From: Halalkaliarchaeum sp. AArc-CO
Lineage (GTDB): Archaea > Halobacteriota > Halobacteria > Halobacteriales > Haloferacaceae
Length of the DNA: 64,000 nt
NCBI RefSeq assembly: GCF_024972735.1
Contig: NZ_CP087723.1
Location: forward strand, 1,922,001 to 1,986,000
Direction of reading: 5' to 3'
The position numbers and the translations under genes were made by a program. The stretch's first letter is position 1. Each line of letters begins with the position of its first letter. The notes below the pieces were generated by a model. It was not told the DNA's origin. It made no database searches and was given only the letters and a program-made list of their open reading frames with translations. Positions 33,374 through 39,980 of the stretch are shown in pieces.

Positions 33374-34579
33374 ATGAACTTGTTCGGGGGCCGAGACCCG
33401 GCCGAACCGGTGGAGTACGAACCCACCAGTGTGAAGGAGCTTCTGGTCGAGATGAAGGACACCTCGGAGCTGCTCATCGATCTGGCGTACTCGGCTGTCC
33501 TCCATCAAAGCGAGAACATCGCCCGGGAGGTTCTCGAACTCGAACACCGCATGGACGTCCTCCAGATGCGCGCCCGGATGAGTCTCATCCTCGCGGCCCG
33601 GAACCCCTCCGAGGCCGAACAGCTGGCTCCCGTCCTCGGGATCGTGGCGGGCGCGGACAAGGTATCCGACGCCGCCGGCGACATCGCGAAGATCGTCCTC
33701 GAGGACATCGGGCTCCCGGATGCGATGCGGGGTGCGCTCTCGGAGGCGGTCGAAGTGCTGGTTCGCGGCACGATCGCGCCGGACTCACCGTACGCCGGCC
33801 GAACGCTTTTGGACATCAACCTCGAGTCGGAGACCGGCGTCCGGGTGATCGCGATCCGGCGCGACGACGACTGGATCCTCAACCCCGGCCCGGAGACCGT
33901 TCTCGAAGACGGCGACGTCACCATCCTCCGGGGCCCGGAACCCAACATCGAGGAGGTGTACGAGCGGGCAACCGGTGACCCCTACGAGGTCGAACCGCCC
34001 GTCGAGTCCGACATCGACGACCTGGAGCGAGCGGTCGACTCGATCGTACTGATGAAGAACCTCTCGGAACTGGCGGTCGATCTGGCCTACGGGAGCGTGC
34101 TCTTCGACAACGAGGAACTGGCCGAAGAGGTGTCGAACCTCGAGGTCGAGGTGGACGCGCTGCAGTCGCGGTTCGAGGCGTGGACGCTCCAGGCGGCGAA
34201 AAACGCCGAGGATCCCGTCGCCCTGCGCGGGCTCATCCATCTCGGCGTCGCGACCGAGGAGGTGTCCGACGCGGCTCTGGAGATCACCGAAGGGGTGCTC
34301 CGGGACCTGGACGTCCACCCGGTCGTCGAGCTCGCGGTACGGGAATCCGACGAGATCATCACTCGAACGACGATCGCCGCCGGGAGCGCCCTCGACGGGA
34401 CGGACGTCACGGAGGGGGTTCCCGACACAGACATTTCGACGAGCGTCATCGCGATCCGACGTCCCGAGGAGGGTTGGATCGTCGGTCCCGACATGAATAC
34501 TGCCCTTCGTCCCGGGGACGTCGTGATCACGAAGGGTACCCGAACCTCGGCGGTGGAGTTCGCCGAACTGGCGACCTAG
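33374..34579 (+). CDS. Tandem PhoU-like/TrkA-C protein, potassium channel-associated
   Basis: A 401-residue soluble protein made of two similar halves. Each half has an all-helical PhoU-like domain (SVKELLVEMKDTSELLIDLAY, about 18-115; IVLMKNLSELAVDLAYGSVL, about 225-320) followed by a TrkA-C (RCK-C) domain ending in VIAIRRDDDWILNPGPETVL or VIAIRRPEEGWIVGPDMNTA. The repeat pair MKDTSELLIDLAYSAVL and MKNLSELAVDLAYGSVL shows internal duplication. Proteins of this layout gate or regulate potassium channels or transporters through ligand binding to RCK-C. ATG 33374 has the box CTTTTATCGC at about 33345-33354. It is next to the MgtE pair, transcribed convergently, suggesting cation control. Confidence 0.87.
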   Translation: MNLFGGRDPAEPVEYEPTSVKELLVEMKDTSELLIDLAYSAVLHQSENIAREVLELEHRMDVLQMRARMSLILAARNPSEAEQLAPVLGIVAGADKVSDAAGDIAKIVLEDIGLPDAMRGALSEAVEVLVRGTIAPDSPYAGRTLLDINLESETGVRVIAIRRDDDWILNPGPETVLEDGDVTILRGPEPNIEEVYERATGDPYEVEPPVESDIDDLERAVDSIVLMKNLSELAVDLAYGSVLFDNEELAEEVSNLEVEVDALQSRFEAWTLQAAKNAEDPVALRGLIHLGVATEEVSDAALEITEGVLRDLDVHPVVELAVRESDEIITRTTIAAGSALDGTDVTEGVPDTDISTSVIAIRRPEEGWIVGPDMNTALRPGDVVITKGTRTSAVEFAELAT

Positions 34580-34610
34580 CCCGGACTGGTCCAGGTTCGA
34601 TAAACTACTT

Positions 34611-35249
34611 TCACAACAGAATGAGCACAGCGCCGAGTTCTTCCAACAGCACGACGTGAAGCGGCGGGCCGCCGAGCACAGCGATGGCGACGACCGACAG
34701 GATGATCACGCCGAGGATGTCACAGACGTTCGTCACCACCGGGATCGTCGTGTCGTCCGGGTCCAATCCCTGTTTGTAGGAGACGTACGTCGCCGCGATC
34801 GACAGCACGATCGCGACAACCGCGAGGATCATCCCGCTGACGACCGAGATGACGAGCAAGTCCCAAAGTGCCATCGGCTCACCGGTTATCAGGTGGCCGA
34901 CCCCGTAGGCGACGAACCCGAGGATCGTGAAGATCGTTCCAGCAAGCGCGAGGATCGCGAGGATGTTCGTCCACAGGACTGTATCCCGGGGATCGAACTC
35001 GAGCAGTCCCAGATGCAGCCGGGTCGAGAGCCGCGAGGAGAGGATCGCCCCGAGGTTCCCTCCCATGTCGATCATCACAGGGACGAGCACCAGAAGCGTC
35101 GGGTTGCCGAGATACGTCTCCTCGAGCGTCTCGAGGACAAACCCCGATCCCATCTCGAGGATCGACAGCACCACCAGAATCGGGAACATCGTTCCGACGA
35201 TGCTTTTCACGGTCCAGCTATCCAGCGAGTCACCGGGGATCGACACCAT
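34611..35249 (-). CDS. MgtE-type magnesium/divalent cation transporter membrane domain, half 2
   Basis: A 212-residue membrane protein with five hydrophobic segments and the MgtE signature PVMIDMGGNLGAILSSRLSTRLHLG, in which the first membrane helices carry the ion-coordinating Asp. It also has ATYVSYKQGLDPDDTTIPVVTNVCDILGVI, the characteristic P-[V/T]-x-T-x-x-D pattern of the last helices. It lacks the cytosolic N and CBS domains of bacterial MgtE, so it is of the two-subunit (SLC41-like half) kind. Its start ATG overlaps the stop of the upstream half by TAATG, so the two are translationally coupled and probably form a heterodimeric pore. Confidence 0.88.
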   Translation of the reverse strand: MVSIPGDSLDSWTVKSIVGTMFPILVVLSILEMGSGFVLETLEETYLGNPTLLVLVPVMIDMGGNLGAILSSRLSTRLHLGLLEFDPRDTVLWTNILAILALAGTIFTILGFVAYGVGHLITGEPMALWDLLVISVVSGMILAVVAIVLSIAATYVSYKQGLDPDDTTIPVVTNVCDILGVIILSVVAIAVLGGPPLHVVLLEELGAVLILL

Positions 35250-35827
35250 TACACGACCACCCCTACGACCGTGATCGCGACGAACAGGAAGACGACGCCG
35301 AAGATGTCACCCAGTGTGGTGACGATCGGTCCGATCAGGTTGTCGGGATCGAGACCGTGTTTGTAGCCGGCGAACACCAGCACCAGCAGTCCACCGATGA
35401 GAACGATCGACGTCAACACCCCGGAGATGAGCATGATACCGACGAGTTCGACGAGCCGTGCGGGATCCCGTCCCGGAACGAGCTGTAACAGCCCCCACGA
35501 CAGGAAGCCGATGAATACGGAGATTCCGATCCCGTTGATAAACGAGGCGATCACCGCGGCCAGTAGCCGCCGGTCGCGCTGGAACCGTGGTTCGATGAGC
35601 CCCTGGTGGAGCCCGGAGGAGATCCGCGCTCCCAGCGCGCCGTAGACGTTACCACGGGTGGCCAGAAACGCGGGTAACAGCAGTAACAGCCCAGGATAGC
35701 GCTCGAACCCGTCGATCATCCCCTCGGTCCCCAGAACCGACCCTGCGAACACACCCCCCAGAAGGCTCACGAGGAGGATGGCGATGGATTCGCGGTAGAT
35801 ACGCCACACCCCGTGCCGTACGTCCAT
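35249..35827 (-). CDS. MgtE-type magnesium/divalent cation transporter membrane domain, half 1
   Basis: A 192-residue membrane protein homologous to the next gene: LLLLLPAFLATRGNVYGALGARISSGLHQG corresponds to PVMIDMGGNLGAILSSRLSTRLHLG, and AGYKHGLDPDNLIGPIVTTLGDIFGVV to the closing signature. In the first motif the Asp of the partner is replaced by Thr-Arg (FLATRGN), so this half does not carry the same acidic residue. Five hydrophobic segments. ATG 35827 is preferred because a TATA-like box CATTTATGTCC (35847-35857) lies 21-30 bases upstream; the frame extends 17 codons further into that box. Starts the two-gene operon. Confidence 0.87.
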   Translation of the reverse strand: MDVRHGVWRIYRESIAILLVSLLGGVFAGSVLGTEGMIDGFERYPGLLLLLPAFLATRGNVYGALGARISSGLHQGLIEPRFQRDRRLLAAVIASFINGIGISVFIGFLSWGLLQLVPGRDPARLVELVGIMLISGVLTSIVLIGGLLVLVFAGYKHGLDPDNLIGPIVTTLGDIFGVVFLFVAITVVGVVV

Positions 35828-35890
35828 ACAGGGATCTGAAGCGAATCGGACATAAATGTACCGAGCGAGCGAGGGCACTCCCGTTCGGTC

Positions 35891-37528
35891 TCAGTCGTCG
35901 TTTTCTGCTCCTGGTGTAAGATCAGTTACAGTACCGACGCCCTTGCTCTGTCCCTCCCGAAAGACGAACTTCTGTCCCTCCTCGACGAGGTACGGCCTGA
36001 ACTTGAATCGAATCCGAGCCGTCCCGGTGTCACCTGGAAGCAGGCGTCCGTCGTCGGGATGGAACGAAGCCGCCTCCGAGACGGTCTCGAGGTGGACGAC
36101 CGGTTCGTAGCCGTCCTGGATCCGCGTAGGATGGTTCAGCACCATCACTTCCGCCTCGAACTCCCGTACCGGGGTTGGATCGGCGTCCCTGGGGAGCAGC
36201 GCCATCCCGCGTTCGATCTCGGGTTCGCTCACCCCTGTAAGTGCGATCCCGACGATCCGACCAGCGCGCGCCTCGTCGACCCGGTGGTAGTGCATCTCGA
36301 TCGACCGGACCTCGACGTCGCGGAACGTTCCGTCCGGCATCGGGCCCAGGAGGAGTTGGTCTCCCGCCTCGACTGTCCCCGAGTTGACCGTTCCGGAGGC
36401 GACTGCGCCGACGCCGGTGACGCCGTACGTCCGATCGACGTACATCCGGAAGGCCTCTCGCTTTTCCTCGTTGCGGTTCGGAAGCTGTTCGAACAGTCGA
36501 TCCAGCGTTTCCAGTCCCTGTTCGCTCACGGCCGACGTCCGGAGGATCGGCACGACGCCGTCGCCGATCTCGTCGACGGCCGTCGTGACGCCGTGGCGGG
36601 CCAAAAGCAGGGGCGTCCGCCCGGCGTCCCGGAGCATCGACTCGACGTCGCGTTCGACCTCCAGCAGCCGCTGTTCGTCCACGAGATCGACCTTGGTGAG
36701 CGCGACGATCGTGGGGAGATCGGTCGCCAGCAGGATCCCCAGATGCTCCCGGGTGGTCTTCGTCGGACCGTCGTCGGCAGCGACGGTCAACAGTCCGTAA
36801 TCGAGCTTCTGTCCGACGAGTCCTCGGATCGTGGTCCGGAGCCACGGCTCGTGACCGACGGTGTCCACGAAGGAGACGAGCCGGTCGGCCTCCTCGACGA
36901 CCCGGGCCCGATCCTGCTTCCGGTGGGGGTTCTCCAGACGGACGGGCCCCTCGTCGTCGAAGCCGTACACCCCGTACGAGAGATCCGCAGAGAGCCCCCG
37001 CTCGACCTCGTGTGGCTGGACGTCGAGATACGACCTGGTGTCGCCGTTACCGTCGTCAGGTCGGCCCGTAACCAGCGATCCCACGAGCGTGGACTTGCCG
37101 TGATCGACGTGGCCGGCCGTCCCCACCACGATGTGATCGTCATCGGAGGCCAGCATTCCGCCGTCCCGGATCGTCGCCACCCCCACCAGCCCCTCCTCGG
37201 AGCCGTTCCCTCGTTTTCCCGCACTCCATGTCTCGACATCGGCGATGTGTGCGTCGGCCTCCTCACAGAGCAACGACAGCACGTCCATCGTCTCGGAGAA
37301 CGCGTCCGGCGAGATCCCGGCGATCCCCCCGTCGTCGGTGACGCCCACAACGTAGGTCGCCTCGCCGTTGCCCGACAGTACGCGGTGCCGGAGCTGGGCG
37401 GCGAGGCTCTGGAGGCGACCGTCCGCGAGGTGGATCTCCCGGGAGAGGCGCTCTTTGAACTCGACGTGTCCGCCCTCCCGTTCGCCACGTTCGAGGGCCC
37501 GTTCGAGCACGACCCTGTCGGCGCTCAT
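35891..37528 (-). CDS. GTPBP1-like GTP-binding protein (EF-Tu/EF-1A-like)
   Basis: A 545-residue translation-factor-like GTPase. After an N-terminal region of about 130 residues not present in EF-1A (with LADGRLQSLAAQLRHRV), the G domain has GHVDHGKST (G1, about residue 138), DTVGHEPW (G3), ALTKVDLV (G4) and RTSAVSEQGLETLD. A domain-2 barrel (GAVASGTVNSGTVEAGDQLL) and domain-3 barrel (RIRFKFRPYLVEEGQKFVFREGQSKGVG) follow. This matches GTPBP1/2-type proteins in archaea and eukaryotes, which are linked to ribosome rescue or mRNA surveillance; the archaeal role is not defined. ATG 37528 is supported by the box GTTATACGG at 37550-37558. Confidence 0.88.
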   Translation of the reverse strand: MSADRVVLERALERGEREGGHVEFKERLSREIHLADGRLQSLAAQLRHRVLSGNGEATYVVGVTDDGGIAGISPDAFSETMDVLSLLCEEADAHIADVETWSAGKRGNGSEEGLVGVATIRDGGMLASDDDHIVVGTAGHVDHGKSTLVGSLVTGRPDDGNGDTRSYLDVQPHEVERGLSADLSYGVYGFDDEGPVRLENPHRKQDRARVVEEADRLVSFVDTVGHEPWLRTTIRGLVGQKLDYGLLTVAADDGPTKTTREHLGILLATDLPTIVALTKVDLVDEQRLLEVERDVESMLRDAGRTPLLLARHGVTTAVDEIGDGVVPILRTSAVSEQGLETLDRLFEQLPNRNEEKREAFRMYVDRTYGVTGVGAVASGTVNSGTVEAGDQLLLGPMPDGTFRDVEVRSIEMHYHRVDEARAGRIVGIALTGVSEPEIERGMALLPRDADPTPVREFEAEVMVLNHPTRIQDGYEPVVHLETVSEAASFHPDDGRLLPGDTGTARIRFKFRPYLVEEGQKFVFREGQSKGVGTVTDLTPGAENDD

Positions 37529-37598
37529 GGGCGCGAGTACGCCCCTGTACCGTATAACGGTTGTGCGGGTTTTGCTCTCGCAGGGAGTGTCGAAGGGG

Positions 37599-38204
37599 TC
37601 ACGGCGGCGGATCGATCGTTTCTGGCGGTTCGGAATCGAACTTTCGGTCGAGGAACTCGCGTTCGGCCACCGAGAGCTCTCGGTCCAGAAACTGTCTCAG
37701 ACCGTTCTCGTAGGTTCCCGGATCGGCGCTGCCGGGGCGTTCGAGAACCAGCTCCGCGATCCCCGTTCGTCGACCGGTGTACGCGAACCCCGCCCTGTAG
37801 GCCGCCTCGTAGGCGAACGGGTTGTTGACGGCGATTCGACAGCGCTCGTATCCCCGGATCTCGGCCCTTCTGGCGACGAACCCGAGGAGACGGGGACCCA
37901 GTCCCCGTCCCCGGTGGTCGGCGTGGACCGTGACGTACCGAAGCCAGAGGGTTCCGGGATCTGTTCGGTCCTCGTTGAACGCCACCGCTGCCAGGACGTC
38001 GTCCTCGAACGCCGACGGATCGACTCCGTCGGGGAGATCCTCGGCGTCAGCTTCCGCTTTTGCCGCGCCCTCGATTTCGGTGTCACCGCGGATCACGGCC
38101 TTACCGGTGGTGGTCATGACGAACTTGCCGGCGTAGCTGAAGGTTCGGAAGTCGAGCCCGAGTGTGGGCCCCGACGGCGGCCAGCCGAGCAGTTCGAACT
38201 TCAC
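37599..38204 (-). CDS. GNAT family N-acetyltransferase
   Basis: A 201-residue protein with a GNAT domain in its middle: LWLRYVTVHADHRGRGLGPR contains the acetyl-CoA pyrophosphate-binding loop (RGRGLGPRLL), and CRIAVNNPFAYEAAYRAGFAY is the usual second half of the fold. The first 60 residues (MKFELLGWPPSGPTLGLDF) are a lineage extension. The C-terminus is acidic and rich in Arg. The substrate is unknown: it could be a protein N-terminus or a small amine. GTG 38204 is chosen because the box TACTTAAGAG (about 38225-38234) is 21-30 bases upstream and the longer frame has no such signal. It is divergent from the methyltransferase gene with 113 bases between. Confidence 0.85.
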   Translation of the reverse strand: MKFELLGWPPSGPTLGLDFRTFSYAGKFVMTTTGKAVIRGDTEIEGAAKAEADAEDLPDGVDPSAFEDDVLAAVAFNEDRTDPGTLWLRYVTVHADHRGRGLGPRLLGFVARRAEIRGYERCRIAVNNPFAYEAAYRAGFAYTGRRTGIAELVLERPGSADPGTYENGLRQFLDRELSVAEREFLDRKFDSEPPETIDPPP

Positions 38205-38317
38205 GCATTCGGTAGGATCCGCTCTCTTAAGTACGGTCTGCCTCTCGCAATCACGGTGTGTGTCGCAAGTACTGGGACGATACATCCTTTATGCGTCCCT
38301 GGATCGTAGATGGAACC

Positions 38318-38908
38318 ATGTTCGGCCCCGGCGACGTCCGTTTTTTCGATCTCGTCTCGCACGTGTACGACGCCGTGATGCCGCCGGCGTCCGTCGAGGA
38401 CCTGTCGGCGGGGCTCGCGATGGCCGACCGGCCGATCGATCGAGTCCTCGACGTCGGTGGAGGAACCGGACGGGCGATCGCGTCGATCCGCGGCCCCGAG
38501 CGAGTTGTCGCCGACGCCTCCGCGGGGATGCTCCGACGTATCGGCGGCGAGAACGTCCACGGGGTGTTGACCGACGCGAGGCGGCTTCCGTTTGCGGACG
38601 CCGCCTTCGACGCGGCGCTTCTGGTCGACGCACTCCATCACGTTCCCGACCGGCCAGTAGTACTACGGGAGGCGTTCAGGGTGCTCGCACCGGGGGGTGT
38701 GCTCGTGATCCGGGAGTTCGATCCGTCCCACCCTCTCGGACGACTGCTGGTCGCCGGCGAGCACGCCGTCGGTATGCGCTCCCGCTTTTATACGCCCGCG
38801 GAACTGGCCGACGAACTCTCGGCTGCCGGTTTCGAACCGTCGGTACTCGATACGGGGTTCGGATACACGGTGGCCGGGGTGGTTCCGGTCGACGGTGACC
38901 GTCTGTGA
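38318..38908 (+). CDS. Class I SAM-dependent methyltransferase (Ubie-like)
   Basis: A 196-residue methyltransferase. Motif I is RVLDVGGGTGRAIASI, followed by VVADASAGMLRRI, LTDARRLPFADAAFDAAL and LLVDALHHVPDRPVVLREAF, with LAPGGVLVIREFDP as motif III. This is the SAM-binding half of a UbiE/MenG-like class I fold. It lacks a signal peptide. The substrate (quinone, lipid or small molecule) is not visible. Start at ATG 38318 is preferred over the frame's earlier start because that extension is promoter-like; a TATA-like TCCTTTATGCG is at about 38285-38294. It is followed by the solo omega-RNA-like element, in the convergent gap to the next gene. Confidence 0.87.
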   Translation: MFGPGDVRFFDLVSHVYDAVMPPASVEDLSAGLAMADRPIDRVLDVGGGTGRAIASIRGPERVVADASAGMLRRIGGENVHGVLTDARRLPFADAAFDAALLVDALHHVPDRPVVLREAFRVLAPGGVLVIREFDPSHPLGRLLVAGEHAVGMRSRFYTPAELADELSAAGFEPSVLDTGFGYTVAGVVPVDGDRL

Positions 38909-38941
38909 GGATCGTATAGCGGTTGCACGAGTCGTGGAGTA

Positions 38942-39016
38942 CCTCGGGGTCAAGTCGTTCGAGAATCTTCGATTCTCGTGATCACGAAAGTCTTCGATTT
39001 TCGGACGACCCCGAGG
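38942..39016 (-). ncRNA. Solo omega-RNA-like element: three-stem structure without tnpB
   Basis: 75 bases with an outer stem CCTCGGGGTC (38942-38951) and GACCCCGAGG (39007-39016), an inner stem GAGAATC/GATTCTC (38961-38967 and 38971-38977, loop TTC) and a second inner stem CGAAAGTC/GATTTTCG (38985-38992 and 38996-39003). Layout, loop sizes and outer sequence match the structure at 5008-5084, in the same orientation relative to the minus strand, but the second stem has a different, still complementary, sequence. No tnpB is near. If transcribed, a guide would read leftward from 38941, antisense to the end of the methyltransferase gene. It may instead be an inert transposon end or a terminator. 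Confidence 0.5.
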
Positions 39017-39057
39017 CACTCGGTCTGCTTTTGTCTGTAGACCAGATCGATGGCCAG

Positions 39058-39312
39058 TCACGCCACGACGACGGCGGTCACGACCGACACCAGAACCGCG
39101 AGAATTGCCCACGTTTTCGGAGTGTCGTATCGGCCGTACGGTCCACCCTTCCTGGAAAACACATAGAGTACGTACACCAAAAGCGGTGTCAGACGGTACT
39201 GGAGCGGTATCGGGGTCGAAAGCGCGTATTCGAACCCCAGCGTGAGCGCGACTGCACAGGCCGCGGCGACTCCCGCGACGAGAAGGTCCTCGCGGGCTCG
39301 GTCGAGATCCAT
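39058..39312 (-). CDS. Small membrane protein of unknown function
   Basis: An 84-residue protein with three hydrophobic segments: LLVAGVAAACAVALTLGFEY (about 10-30), LTPLLVYVLYVF (about 40-52) and the C-terminal TWAILAVLVSVVTAVVVA (about 67-84). Between the last two is a basic loop SRKGGPYGRYDTP. No family is recognised. ATG 39312 (MDLDRAREDLL) is preferred over a start 15 codons earlier because it begins a typical short amphipathic lead-in. It follows the subunit IV gene on the same strand, 81 bases downstream of its stop, so it may belong to the oxidase cluster. Confidence is moderate. Confidence 0.65.
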   Translation of the reverse strand: MDLDRAREDLLVAGVAAACAVALTLGFEYALSTPIPLQYRLTPLLVYVLYVFSRKGGPYGRYDTPKTWAILAVLVSVVTAVVVA

Positions 39313-39393
39313 GTGCTCGCTATCGACGAGGCGCGAAAAGAACTCGGCGGTTCGCAACCGGTCGGTCGCGGTCGATCGGAGCCTCCGGAGCCG

Positions 39394-39657
39394 CTACGTG
39401 ATCGAGAACGACGCAGCGACGCCGAGCAGTGCGACGAGGGCGGCACTCAAAAGCATCAGATACGTAAGCGACCGCGGCTCCTGTTTGAGATGCTGGTAGT
39501 AGCCGACGATCAGGCCGGTTTTGAGGAACGCCGCGACCATCGTGGCGCCGATCGCGGTCCAGTAGTCGAACCCCGGGAGATTGAAGAACAGCCACTTCGA
39601 GGCAGCAAGCACGAGGAGAAGCACGTAGACGAGTGTGTACTGTCGTACCGACGTCAT
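39394..39657 (-). CDS. Cytochrome c oxidase subunit IV family protein
   Basis: An 87-residue membrane protein with three hydrophobic segments, of the prokaryotic cytochrome c oxidase subunit IV (COX4_pro) family. The second segment carries the family-like DYWTAIGATMVAAFLKTGLI and YYQHLKQEPRSLTYL, the third LMLLSAALVALLGVAASF. Subunit IV helps assemble or stabilise the heme-copper oxidase. ATG 39657 (MTSVRQYTLVYVLL) is preferred over longer in-frame starts because it places the first helix at the N-terminus. It lies downstream of the fused CoxA on the same strand; the 46-residue gene at 39745-39885 intervenes. Confidence 0.8.
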   Translation of the reverse strand: MTSVRQYTLVYVLLLVLAASKWLFFNLPGFDYWTAIGATMVAAFLKTGLIVGYYQHLKQEPRSLTYLMLLSAALVALLGVAASFSIT

Positions 39658-39744
39658 TGGCGTCCGAACCGGGGGACCGTGTGAACTTATATCTTCCCCC
39701 AATGTGGGGGGGTAGCCCTTTACAGTCACCTCGTCGACAACAGC

Positions 39745-39885
39745 TCATCCACGATATCGACGGTACAGGAGATACGCGATCGCCAATCCGACGATCCAGC
39801 TCCCGATTCCGAACACGCCGATGAGGACCCCGCGGAGCACCGGATGCAGTTCGGACAGCATCACCATCAGGGAAAAGACGTCCAT
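39745..39885 (-). CDS. 46-residue single-helix membrane protein in the cox cluster
   Basis: A tiny gene, 46 residues, too short for ordinary gene finding: MDVFSLMVMLSELHPVLRGV then a hydrophobic helix (LIGVFGIGSWIVGLAIAYLL) and the basic end YRRYRG. Charge distribution suggests an N-out/C-in single-span protein. It sits between coxA (39975) and the subunit IV gene (39657), all on the minus strand, so it is probably a small oxidase-associated subunit. I do not recognise a family. Support is the helix, the position and the basic tail after it; no promoter evidence was sought. Confidence 0.55.
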   Translation of the reverse strand: MDVFSLMVMLSELHPVLRGVLIGVFGIGSWIVGLAIAYLLYRRYRG

Positions 39886-39918
39886 CGATGCAACTGTTCG
39901 CGTCCGACCGGAAAAGTG

Positions 39919-39980
39919 GTTCGGGGCGTCACACCGACGTCGTTCGGGGCGTCACACCGACGTCGTTCGGGGCGTCACAT
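39919..39980. repeat. Tandem direct repeat, 23-bp unit, 2.7 copies, at the end of coxA
   Basis: Unit GTTCGGGGCGTCACACCGAC plus GTC, at 39919-39941 and 39942-39964, and a partial third copy up to about 39980 that overlaps the coxA stop (39975-39977). The duplication is mostly downstream of coxA, in the gap before the 46-residue gene. It seems a recent slippage product; a role as terminator is possible but unsupported. Confidence 0.7.
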
